DNA from: Flavobacteriales bacterium
GTDB taxonomy: Bacteria; Bacteroidota; Bacteroidia; Flavobacteriales; Flavobacteriaceae
Direction of reading: 5' to 3'
Assembly (NCBI GenBank): GCA_027003085.1
Contig: JALWYR010000027.1
Span: 1 to 8,366, forward strand
Length of the DNA stretch: 8,366 nucleotides
The position numbers and the translations under genes were made by a program. The notes beneath the pieces were generated by a model. That model saw nothing but the letters and a program-made list of their open reading frames with translations. It had not been told where the DNA came from and did not search any database. Of the stretch, positions 1 to 6,061 are shown piece by piece (position 1 is the stretch's first letter; the number at the start of each line of letters is the position of its first letter).

Positions 1-149
1 TTTTGTTCCCCGTCAACACTTGGGACGACAAAGAGGCCTACCGGCAAACGGCCCTCAAATTGGCCCGTCAATTTGCCGAGGCCTTCGACCGCAACTACGG
101 CCACAAAAACATCGACCCGGCCGTGGCCGCCCAATGCCCGGGAAAATAA
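1..149 (+). CDS. pckA: C-terminal end of probable phosphoenolpyruvate carboxykinase (ATP), cut by window edge
   Basis: An open frame runs in from the left edge (first whole codon at 3) and ends at TAA 147-149, giving 48 residues. They include NTWDDKEAYRQTALKLARQF and then AEAFDRNYG. This fits the last helix of ATP-dependent phosphoenolpyruvate carboxykinases, where a 'NPxNTWxDKxAYxxxAxxLAxxF' stretch precedes a short variable tail. The family converts oxaloacetate and ATP to phosphoenolpyruvate, CO2 and ADP in the cytoplasm, in gluconeogenesis or in reverse in fermenters. No catalytic residue lies in the visible part, so the name rests only on the C-terminal pattern recalled from the family. 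A hairpin terminator follows 23 nt after the stop, so this is the last gene of its transcript. It converges with greA. Confidence 0.6.
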   Translation, partial: LFPVNTWDDKEAYRQTALKLARQFAEAFDRNYGHKNIDPAVAAQCPGK

Positions 150-172
150 TCTTTGTTTGCGCTTTCAAAACA

Positions 173-204
173 AAGGCGGCCTCCACATAACGGAAGGCCG
201 CCTT
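173..204. terminator. Bidirectional hairpin terminator between converging genes
   Basis: A perfect 10 bp stem, aaggcggcct (173-182) with aggccgcctt (195-204), encloses a 12 nt loop. Read on the minus strand the stem is followed by TTTGTTTTG, a usable U-rich tract for greA, whose stop lies 21 nt upstream on that strand. On the plus strand the trailing sequence (cattattcc) is less U-rich but could still end the pckA-like transcript. Confidence 0.8.
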
Positions 205-225
205 CATTATTCCGAAATAAAATTC

Positions 226-696
226 TCAACGCGAAATTTCCAAAATTTCCAAGCGTAAAAGTCCGGCGGGAACCTGAATCTCGGCCACTTCACCCACTTG
301 TTTTTGTAGCAGACCTTTGCCCACAGGCGACTCCACCGAAATTTTCCCTTTCAAAAAATCCGCTTCGCCGGGCGACACCAAAGTGTATTCCAACTCTGCG
401 CCCGTGTCCAGGTTTTTCACCTTGACCTTCGAGAGCAACATAACGCGGCTATTGTCCAATTCCGACTCGTCGATGAGCCGGGCGTTGAAAAGCATTTCCT
501 GCACACCGGCGATTTTGCGCTCCACCAAAGCCAGTTTTTCGCGCGCGGCGTGATATTCGGCGTTTTCCGACAGGTCGCCCAGTTCGCGTGCCTCGGCAAT
601 GCGTTGCGCCACCTGATGTTTTTCTTCGTGCAGGGCTTGCAATTTTTGTTTCAACTGTTCCAGCCCTTCCTTGGTATAATAAGCGATTTTGCCCAT
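226..696 (-). CDS. greA: Transcription elongation factor GreA
   Basis: GreA inserts its coiled-coil finger into the secondary channel of backtracked RNA polymerase and stimulates cleavage of the 3' end of the nascent RNA, so that elongation resumes. The product is 156 residues, close to the usual 158. The N-terminal coiled coil (about residues 8-75) carries the tip motif GDLSENAEY at 40-48, with the two acidic residues Asp41 and Glu44 that hold the catalytic Mg2+ in the family. The C-terminal FKBP-like domain ends with ISVESPVGKGLLQKQVGE (119-136) and a typical beta-strand tail. The ATG at 696 is chosen because MGKIAYYTKEGLEQL matches the family N terminus. A longer frame to 765 would add 23 residues, rich in Trp, Phe and Tyr, that overlap the promoter box. 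There is no strong Shine-Dalgarno, only a weak GGAA five bases upstream. The gene is monocistronic as far as can be seen and ends at a shared terminator. Confidence 0.96.
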   Translation of the reverse strand: MGKIAYYTKEGLEQLKQKLQALHEEKHQVAQRIAEARELGDLSENAEYHAAREKLALVERKIAGVQEMLFNARLIDESELDNSRVMLLSKVKVKNLDTGAELEYTLVSPGEADFLKGKISVESPVGKGLLQKQVGEVAEIQVPAGLLRLEILEISR

Positions 697-762
697 AGTT
701 TCCGGTTTTGAATATGGATAAAAAAACAACCACCAACAAATGAATTGCCGGTGATTACAGGG

Positions 763-770
763 CAAAGATA
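763..770 (-). promoter_or_regulatory. Probable Bacteroidota -7 promoter box for greA
   Basis: The minus strand reads TATCTTTG, a full match to the TAnnTTTG -7 box used by the Bacteroidota primary sigma factor. Transcription would start near 755 and leave a leader of about 60 nt before the ATG at 696. No clean TTTG -33 element is visible at the expected distance, so this is a one-element call. It supports the shorter greA start. Confidence 0.55.
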
Positions 771-810
771 TAAAATTTTGATAAATCTCTGCGCGGGATG
801 ATGCGAGAAA

Positions 811-1051
811 TTTTTTTGGGCGCCCCGCCGCACACGTTCACGCATCAACGGTTGCTTCAAGACGACGGAGCGCTTTCGCACCCGCCGGCGTTCACGTGGC
901 GCCGTCGGGCTGTCCGCTCAAATGCGGCTTGTGTCTGCCTGTTTTTGTATAGCTTGCTGCGATGTCTCCTTGTCGGAGCTGCGGAGCCTGCTCGCAAGCA
1001 CAAAAAACACGGCATCCACTGCGCCGCATAACCGCTCCCATCCCTGGCGCG
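811..1051. repeat. Bipartite intergenic repeat element, copy 1
   Basis: The element starts with a T-run and gggcgcccc (811-826), has gccggcgttc at 884-893, then a 24 nt block starting cgggctgtccgctcaaatg (906-929). It ends with a 30 nt block (1022-1051) that finishes cgctcccatccctggcgcg. Both blocks recur identically and in the same order and orientation at 7890-7913 and 7996-8025, while the sequence between them differs. The T-run/gggcgccc and gccggcgttc pieces also recur at 7526-7553. From memory, elements ending in '(t/g)ccgct ... atccctnncgcg' are widespread between genes in Bacteroidota; I cannot name the family. It lies between divergent greA and the S74 gene and does not reach the greA -7 box. 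Small open frames crossing it look like repeat translations. Confidence 0.7.
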
Positions 1052-1372
1052 GGTTTTATCAGGTTAATGATATTCACAATGTAAAAAGACGTCGAAGGAA
1101 CCGGGCAAAGGAATATAACGTTGAGGATTATATTGTTTTCCGGCCATCAATATTCTTTTTGGAAATAATTTCGGCACATTTTATTAATCATTCGTGCCCG
1201 GACGGAGTTGTTTTTCTCATCCAATCGAAAAAATGCTATGCAAAAAGGGTGATTTTTTTCATACTTTCAAAGATAAAATGTCCCATTTTGTTGAAAAATA
1301 AAAATATACGATGGAATATTGCGGAGAATTTACTATGTTTATAAAAATCTTTAAACCCTTAAATACAATGAC
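1052..1372. other. AT-rich upstream region of the S74 gene
   Basis: This is about 320 bp of AT-rich non-coding DNA between the repeat element and the ATG at 1373. It presumably holds the promoter and leader of the S74 gene. The best -7-like box is TATGTTTA at 1334-1341 (one mismatch to TAnnTTTG), but no TTTG sits 19-21 nt upstream, so it is weak. A small 6 bp hairpin, aaaatg/cattttt-like, lies at 1275-1289. There is no Shine-Dalgarno ahead of the start. No RNA gene was recognised. Confidence 0.4.
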
Positions 1373-4102
1373 ATGAAAAAAGTTATTTTAACCATCGCCT
1401 TTTTGATTTCCGTCACGTGGGCATATGCCCAAAACGGATTCAACTACAAAGCGCTGATTTCCGAAAACGGTACCACGCTTTCAAACCATAACATTAATAT
1501 GCGATTCAGTATTATTGATGCAAGCAGCACGGTCGTTTACAGCGAAACCCATACCGGAACCACCGATGCCAACGGTATTGTGATTTTTGTAATTGGCGAA
1601 GGTACGCTAGTGTCGGGCGATTTTGCAAATATTGATTGGAGCGCCGGCGAATATTTCCTTCAAACGGAATTGGACACCGGCGGTGGTTATCAAGATTTCG
1701 GAACAACGGAATTCAAGTATGTGCCTTTTGCCAAATATGCCGGCGAAGCAGGTGGCCTAACACCCGGAGCCATCAAACTGGACGACCTCTCGGATGCCAA
1801 ATCCGACAACGATGGTACTAACGACGGTTCATCCGTATTCATTGGTGCGGGTGCCGGTGTATTGGATGATCAAAGTGATAACCGGAATGTAGGTTTGGGA
1901 TATCAAGCACTATATTCTAACACCACAGGAAGTTACAATACTGCCGCCGGAAATTCAGCATTATATAATAATACAGAAGGTATTAACAATACCGCCGCCG
2001 GGTCAAATGCTTTATTTCATAACACAACAGGAAATATAAATACCGCCATAGGAAATAATGCTTTATTTTCCAACACCACCGGAAATTTCAATACCGCCAC
2101 CGGGAACTCAGCATTATATAATAATACAGAAGGTGATAACAATACCGCTGCCGGTTCAGGTGCATTATTTCATAATACAACGGGAAACCTCAACACCGCC
2201 ACAGGAAATGATGCACTTTATTTCAATACCACAGGAAATAACAATACCGCCAGCGGATATAATGCTTTATATTCCAACACCACAGGAGATTACAATACTG
2301 CCAGCGGATATAGGGCACTTTATTCCAACACCACAGGAGATTACAATACTGCCAGCGGATATAGGGCACTTTATTCCAACACCACAGGAGATTACAATAC
2401 AGCTGGCGGAGCCGGTGCTCTTTCTTCCAACACCACAGGAGATTACAATACAGCTGGCGGAGCCGGTGCACTTTTTTTCAACACAACCGGTTATTCCAAT
2501 GTTGCCATTGGAGTAAACGCTTTGCGCCTTAATACCACAAGGAGTAATCTCGTCGCTATCGGAGATTCGGCTATGTATCGTAATGAGGGTATAAATAACA
2601 TGGCTATCGGTTCGAAAGGATTGTATTCTAACACCTCAGGTTCGTACAATACGGCAGGCGGGTATCAAGCATTATATTCCAATAGGTCAGCTAATTCCAA
2701 CACTGCATTTGGAAACCAGGCATTATATTCCAACACCACAGGAAATTACAATACAGCCAGCGGAGACCGAGCTCTTGCTTCCAACACCAGGGGGGCATAC
2801 AATACAGCAGGCGGGTATCAGGCATTATATTCCAATACATCGGCTAATTCCAACACTGCATTTGGAAACCAAGCATTATACTCCAATACCTTAGGAAATT
2901 CCAATACCGCCAGCGGAAGCGGATCGCTCTTTTCCAACACCCTAGGTTTTCAAAATACCGCCACCGGAAATGATGCACTTTATTCCAATACCACTGGATA
3001 TAACAATACCGCTAACGGATACCGGGCACTTTATTCCAACACATCAGGTGATTATAATACAGCCGATGGAGATGGTGCACTAGCTTCCAACACCACGGGA
3101 AATAATAATACAGCCAACGGACACAGGGCACTTTATTCCAACACCTCGGGAGATAATAATACAGCCTATGGAAACCTTGCGCTTTATTCCAACACCACCG
3201 GTTATTCCAATGTAGCCATGGGTGCAAGGGCATTGTTTAGTAACACCGACAGGAGTAATCTCGTTGCCGTAGGGGACTCGGCCCTGTACAACAACGGTAC
3301 GGGCGTAACGGGAGCAAACGAAGCAAAATATAATACCGCCCTCGGTTCCAAAGCCCTTTTTTCCAATAATACCGGTTTTTACAACACCGCCACCGGGCAT
3401 CTCGCCTTGTACTCCAACACCTCGGGTCATCGAAATACCGCCGTCGGCAGATACGCCTTGTATTCCAATACCACGGGATACCGCAATACCGCCTTGGGTT
3501 ATTATGCTTTTTATTCCGGTGATTATCACAACTCTACGGCTATCGGATACAACAGTATCATTACGGGAAGCAACAGGGTAAGGTTGGGGGATGCGAATAT
3601 CACCTGGATAGGCGGGCATTCTGCCTGGTACAATACTTCGGACGGTAGATTCAAACGCAATGTAACAGAGAATATTCCGGGACTGGACTTTATCAAACGC
3701 CTGCGTCCGGTATCTTATACTTGGGATTTGGACGGTTTGGATGCCCATCTGGGTATCAAAGATGAGCAAATGGATCCGGAGGAAAGGGCTACTTTGCAAC
3801 AGGTCTATCATACCGGGTTTATTGCACAGGAAGTGGAAGCCGCCGCACAAGCATGCGGATTTGACTTTGACGGCGTACATGCTCCCGAAAATGATAAAGA
3901 TACCTATTCCTTGGCTTATGCGGAGTTCGTCGTGCCCCTGGTCAAAGCCGTACAGGAACAACAAGAGAATATCGAACATCAACAACAAGAAATCGAACAA
4001 CTAAAACAACAAAACAAAAATTTACTGGAACAATTACAGCACCAAAACCGGGAATTGCAAGAACTGAGAAAAATGATACAACAATTAAAAGACGAACGTT
4101 AG
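1373..4102 (+). CDS. Secreted repeat-rich fibre protein with C-terminal S74 self-cleaving chaperone domain
   Basis: The product is 909 residues. Residues 1-19 form a signal peptide (MKK, hydrophobic core, Ala-Tyr-Ala), with likely cleavage before Gln20, as is usual in Bacteroidota. There is no lipobox Cys. Residues 21-124 form the beta domain often found at the start of Bacteroidota surface proteins (FNYKALISENG ... DWSAGEYFLQTELD ... VPFAKYAG). A linker with LDDLSDAKSD (from 136) and FIGAGAG leads to about 32 units of 17 residues, consensus NTAxGxxALYSNTTGxx (172 to about 727), like YadA/Hep-Hag beta-roll heads. Then follow SNRVRLG and the S74 peptidase/chaperone domain (endosialidase type), with SDGRFK at 756-761. 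Ser756 and Lys761 have the spacing of the known Ser-Lys dyad. Residues about 860-907 are a Gln/Glu-rich coiled coil. By family analogy three chains assemble and the last 154 residues are cut off before Ser756. No outer-membrane anchor or type IX sorting domain is seen, so attachment and role (adhesin, sheath or fibre) are unknown. It has no operon partner. Confidence 0.9.
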   Translation: MKKVILTIAFLISVTWAYAQNGFNYKALISENGTTLSNHNINMRFSIIDASSTVVYSETHTGTTDANGIVIFVIGEGTLVSGDFANIDWSAGEYFLQTELDTGGGYQDFGTTEFKYVPFAKYAGEAGGLTPGAIKLDDLSDAKSDNDGTNDGSSVFIGAGAGVLDDQSDNRNVGLGYQALYSNTTGSYNTAAGNSALYNNTEGINNTAAGSNALFHNTTGNINTAIGNNALFSNTTGNFNTATGNSALYNNTEGDNNTAAGSGALFHNTTGNLNTATGNDALYFNTTGNNNTASGYNALYSNTTGDYNTASGYRALYSNTTGDYNTASGYRALYSNTTGDYNTAGGAGALSSNTTGDYNTAGGAGALFFNTTGYSNVAIGVNALRLNTTRSNLVAIGDSAMYRNEGINNMAIGSKGLYSNTSGSYNTAGGYQALYSNRSANSNTAFGNQALYSNTTGNYNTASGDRALASNTRGAYNTAGGYQALYSNTSANSNTAFGNQALYSNTLGNSNTASGSGSLFSNTLGFQNTATGNDALYSNTTGYNNTANGYRALYSNTSGDYNTADGDGALASNTTGNNNTANGHRALYSNTSGDNNTAYGNLALYSNTTGYSNVAMGARALFSNTDRSNLVAVGDSALYNNGTGVTGANEAKYNTALGSKALFSNNTGFYNTATGHLALYSNTSGHRNTAVGRYALYSNTTGYRNTALGYYAFYSGDYHNSTAIGYNSIITGSNRVRLGDANITWIGGHSAWYNTSDGRFKRNVTENIPGLDFIKRLRPVSYTWDLDGLDAHLGIKDEQMDPEERATLQQVYHTGFIAQEVEAAAQACGFDFDGVHAPENDKDTYSLAYAEFVVPLVKAVQEQQENIEHQQQEIEQLKQQNKNLLEQLQHQNRELQELRKMIQQLKDER
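1886..3535 (+). repeat. Coding tandem repeat array, 51 bp units (17 residues)
   Basis: About 32 units run in register from 1886, each beginning with an Asn codon (aat or aac). Units 1-12 are exactly 51 bp apart (1886 to 2498). Units 13-14 are irregular (18 and 15 residues, RSNLVAIGDSAMY), units 15-26 are again exact (2597 to 3209), then comes a second irregular pair (18 and 23 residues, RSNLVAVGDSALY) and four last units. The two irregular pairs lie 711 bp apart. There are also 153 bp three-unit duplications: units 2-4 with 5-7, and units 16-17 with 19-20. The array is one open frame and has no spacer diversity of CRISPR type. Confidence 0.95.
2294..2395 (+). repeat. Two identical adjacent 51 bp units
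   Basis: Units 9 (2294-2344) and 10 (2345-2395) are identical at the DNA level, including third codon positions. Unit 8 differs from them at several bases. Units 11 and 12 also share their first 20 bases. This looks like a recent unit duplication by slippage or unequal recombination. Confidence 0.95.
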
Positions 4103-4104
4103 CA

Positions 4105-4133
4105 TTGCCTCCCAAGCGGGAGATTGTTTGCAA
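4105..4133 (+). terminator. Possible weak terminator after the S74 gene
   Basis: Directly after the TAG at 4100-4102, ctccc (4109-4113) pairs with gggag (4118-4122) around aagc and is followed by attgttt. Flanking ttgc and gcaa could lengthen the structure. The stem is short and the U-tract interrupted, so the call is tentative. Confidence 0.4.
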
Positions 4134-4260
4134 CGCGATACCGGAAAGTCGATCCATTTTTCTGTATGTTTTGCGCTTGGAATATGTTGTATTAATCCGT
4201 CAACGAAGACCGTGACATAGCGTACGCAAGTCGGCCCGGCTTTCCACAGCGAAAAGGCGG
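4134..4260. other. Unassigned spacer
   Basis: I see no gene, RNA or clear repeat in this stretch between the possible S74 terminator and the inverted-repeat cluster. The frames that cross it run on into the repeats and do not look coding. Confidence 0.5.
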
Positions 4261-4490
4261 AACCGTATTGCGGGAACGACAAAGGAAGACAAACCGGAGC
4301 GCCCGGATTCCCGCCGGAGCCTGTGCCCGCGCAGGCGGGTACGGGAATGACAGGTGGGGCCGGATTCATCGACTTTGCAGGCAGGACAAACGGAGTCAAT
4401 ACGGAACCCCTGGATTCCCGCCTTCGCGGGAATGACATATGGGGGGCGGGTTCACGATTTTGCGGGAATAACAAAAAGAATTCCCGCGGA
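4261..4490. repeat. Cluster of ATTCCCG / CGGGAAT inverted repeats
   Basis: Four copies of cgggaaYRac occur at 4270, 4342, 4427 and 4463. Three of them are paired with attcccg. The hairpins are 4307-4348 (with an inner stem tgcccgc gcag gcgggta at 4324-4341), 4414-4433 (perfect 8 bp stem, loop cttc) and 4462-4487 (perfect 8 bp stem, loop aacaaaaaga). The 'gattcccgccttcgcgggaatgac' style resembles the short REP-like or dRS3-like dispersed repeats found in many bacteria; this link is from memory. It gives rise to meaningless peptides of the 'DSRLRGND' and 'SREGGNPG' type. Confidence 0.75.
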
Positions 4491-4688
4491 GACCGCCGCC
4501 GAGCGAGGCGAAAGTCCGAGCGAGGCGGCAGGGCTCCGCGTGGCCAAGGCGAGACGGCGCAGCCGGCTCGCCGGTAAAAAGCCGTGACGGCGCAGCCGGC
4601 CCGGCGACAAGCAAGGAGACGCAAAGCGGCTCCGCAGCATGCGAAGGGAGACAAACGCCGGGCCGCAGGCCAGGCGTGCAGGCTCCCG

Positions 4689-4724
4689 GAGCTGCGAAGC
4701 AAGACCGCCGGGGCTTGCGAAGCC
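4689..4724. repeat. 36 bp repeat, copy A
   Basis: It matches 4840-4875 at 33 of 36 positions. Positions 11-15 (gcaag) can pair with 26-30 (cttgc) around accgccgggg. In the other copy the stem reads gcgag/ctcgc, so the A-T pair is replaced by G-C on both sides. Confidence 0.8.
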
Positions 4725-4839
4725 GCGAAACAAGACAAGGCGCGGCCTTCGCCAGGGTTAGCGGAAGCCGAAGGCTTGTGGAGCAGCGAGGGAAAACAAG
4801 CGCGGCCCGGGCGTTGGCCTTTGCAAGCGCGGGTTTCCC

Positions 4840-4875
4840 GAGCCGCGAAGCGAGACCGCCGGGGCTCGCGAAGCC
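4840..4875. repeat. 36 bp repeat, copy B
   Basis: Partner of 4689-4724. Of the three differences, two fall at paired positions of the possible stem and keep the pairing. It ends just before an A-rich tract (4876-4888) on the GT2-downstream side. Confidence 0.8.
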
Positions 4876-4945
4876 AAAAAACAAAAAAATCATTAAGTAT
4901 TCACTCTTTGCATATTCCGGTGAATGTTACCCGGATTCCGCAAAA

Positions 4946-6061
4946 TCACATGGCAAACCTTCGCCCCTTCCAACGAACGGGAACAGGCAGCCAAACACCG
5001 ATGAAAACTATTAAATACACCACCGGACGGATAAAATGATAAATCAGTTCACGCACCCAGCACATCCGGTATGCGGATTTCCGGCGAAATGCTTCGGTAA
5101 GAGCGTATTCGGCACTCATCCACATCAAATTAATCATTATCCAATAATGCGGCGACACGATGCTCGCAAAAAAGCCCGTAAACACCAATGATTGCCACAA
5201 GGCCCAACGGCGAATCCGGGCATCGTTCAACCGGCGGCTCTTTCGTGCCCACCGCAACCGCTGACGAAGAAGTGATCCGAAACCCGAAACGGCACGGGTA
5301 TGCACCATAAGCTCCGGTTGCAAATCCAGCGGAAGGATTTCACCGGGAAACCGGCGTTTCCAAGCCAACAGCAAATACATATCGTCGCCACCGGCCACAG
5401 CAGGCGCATCCGAAAAACCGCCCAGGGCCATAAACCTGTCCTTGCGGAAAACCAAATGAGCACCATTGGCCATCAACGCATTGCCGCAACGGGCCGAAAA
5501 ATGCGTCAGCGATTGCAACCACAGGTTTTCGTATTGCTGCCATCGGGGCCAAAATCCGCCTCCGTCAGCATCCAAAACCACAGGACCGGGACGAAAGGTG
5601 GCCACAGGCCGGCTCAGAAGTTCCCGCTTTAATGCCTGAAAATAGCCCTTCGGAACCTGCGTATCGGCATCCAACAACAAAATCCAATCACCCCGGGCTT
5701 CGGCTATGCCCCGGCTTTGGGCATCCCTTTTGGGCGAAGCACTTTCGGGACTCGATTCCAGCAGCCGGAAATCCAATCCCCGGGCATATTGACGGAATAC
5801 ATTGACCGAATCATCCTGCGAAAAATCATCCACCCCGATGAGTTCAACAGGATAATCCACGGGAAGGGCCCGCTTTAACGATTGCAGTAGCAAAGGCAAA
5901 TTAAGAGCTTCGTTACGAAAAGGAATAATAACACTGAGCGAAATTTTTTCCGCCGGCCCCCCGGATGTGGAATCCGGCCACCTACAAAGCCGTAGTTCAT
6001 TGAGTTTTAGACCGTAGATCAACACCGCAATCAACCACAAAAGGACGATAAGCTTAAACAT
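4946..6061 (-). CDS. Membrane-attached family 2 glycosyltransferase
   Basis: This transfers a sugar from a nucleotide-activated or lipid-linked donor to an unidentified acceptor at the cytoplasmic face of the inner membrane. The product is 371 residues from the ATG at 6061. One N-terminal membrane helix (about 2-18) is followed by a GT-A fold: VIIPFRNE at 44-51, Asp-Asp at 78-79 in VDDFSQDDS, the metal-binding DAD at 131-133, GGDD at 224-227 (a likely acceptor or base region), and QRLRW at 267-271, the Q(Q/R)xRW-type motif of GT2 enzymes. Two hydrophobic stretches follow (about 289-315 and 339-360). A GTG at 6067 could add two residues, but the ATG is preferred. The ATG overlaps the stop of the upstream gene (ATGTTTAA, 8 nt), so translation is probably coupled. 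The substrate cannot be inferred. The partner gene suggests lipid or glycolipid work in the envelope. Confidence 0.9.
   Translation of the reverse strand: MFKLIVLLWLIAVLIYGLKLNELRLCRWPDSTSGGPAEKISLSVIIPFRNEALNLPLLLQSLKRALPVDYPVELIGVDDFSQDDSVNVFRQYARGLDFRLLESSPESASPKRDAQSRGIAEARGDWILLLDADTQVPKGYFQALKRELLSRPVATFRPGPVVLDADGGGFWPRWQQYENLWLQSLTHFSARCGNALMANGAHLVFRKDRFMALGGFSDAPAVAGGDDMYLLLAWKRRFPGEILPLDLQPELMVHTRAVSGFGSLLRQRLRWARKSRRLNDARIRRWALWQSLVFTGFFASIVSPHYWIMINLMWMSAEYALTEAFRRKSAYRMCWVRELIYHFIRPVVYLIVFIGVWLPVPVRWKGRRFAM

Larger units (their letters stand above)
4491..4875. repeat. GC-rich degenerate repeat block
   Basis: About 385 bp built from short words such as gcgaagc, gcaag, gagcgaggcg and gccgg. 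Clear copies are: gacggcgcagccggc at 4553-4567 and 4586-4600; a 36 bp unit at 4689-4724 and 4840-4875 with three differences; and ccgagcgaggcg twice inside a gccgcc/ggcggc stem (4495-4529). The composition is far from that of the genes on both sides. Open frames of up to 217 codons cross it on both strands, but they are Ala/Arg/Pro/Gly-rich translations of the repeats with no recognisable domain. Confidence 0.7.

Noticed and set aside
697..765. Longer greA start at 765
   Set aside because: It adds 23 Trp/Phe/Tyr-rich residues foreign to GreA and would place the start codon inside the TATCTTTG promoter box.
1022..1051. Possible integron attC or attachment site in the repeat end block
   Set aside because: The inverse core sites of attC (RYYYAAC with GTTRRRY) are not present in pairing positions, and no integrase gene is in the window.
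922..1344. 140-codon plus-strand frame ahead of the S74 gene
   Set aside because: It begins inside the bipartite repeat and runs into AT-rich DNA with no consistent composition or start signal.
1886..3535. Possible CRISPR array
   Set aside because: Regular spacing comes from in-frame 17-residue protein repeats. There are no unique spacers and no cas genes.
3080..4000. 306-codon open frame on the minus strand
   Set aside because: It lies fully antisense to the S74 gene and exists because the repeat array has no stops in that frame. It shows no domain pattern.
1373..4102. YadA-type autotransporter or type IX secreted adhesin
   Set aside because: The repeats resemble YadA heads, but the C terminus is an S74 domain and coiled coil. 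There is no beta-barrel anchor and no type IX sorting domain.
4085..4893. Minus-strand frames of 217 and 165 codons and plus-strand frames of 84-151 codons
   Set aside because: They are Ala/Arg/Pro/Gly-rich translations of the GC-rich repeats (for example 'SREGGNPG', 'FASPGGLASR'). Several frames on both strands are open at once and none has a family pattern.
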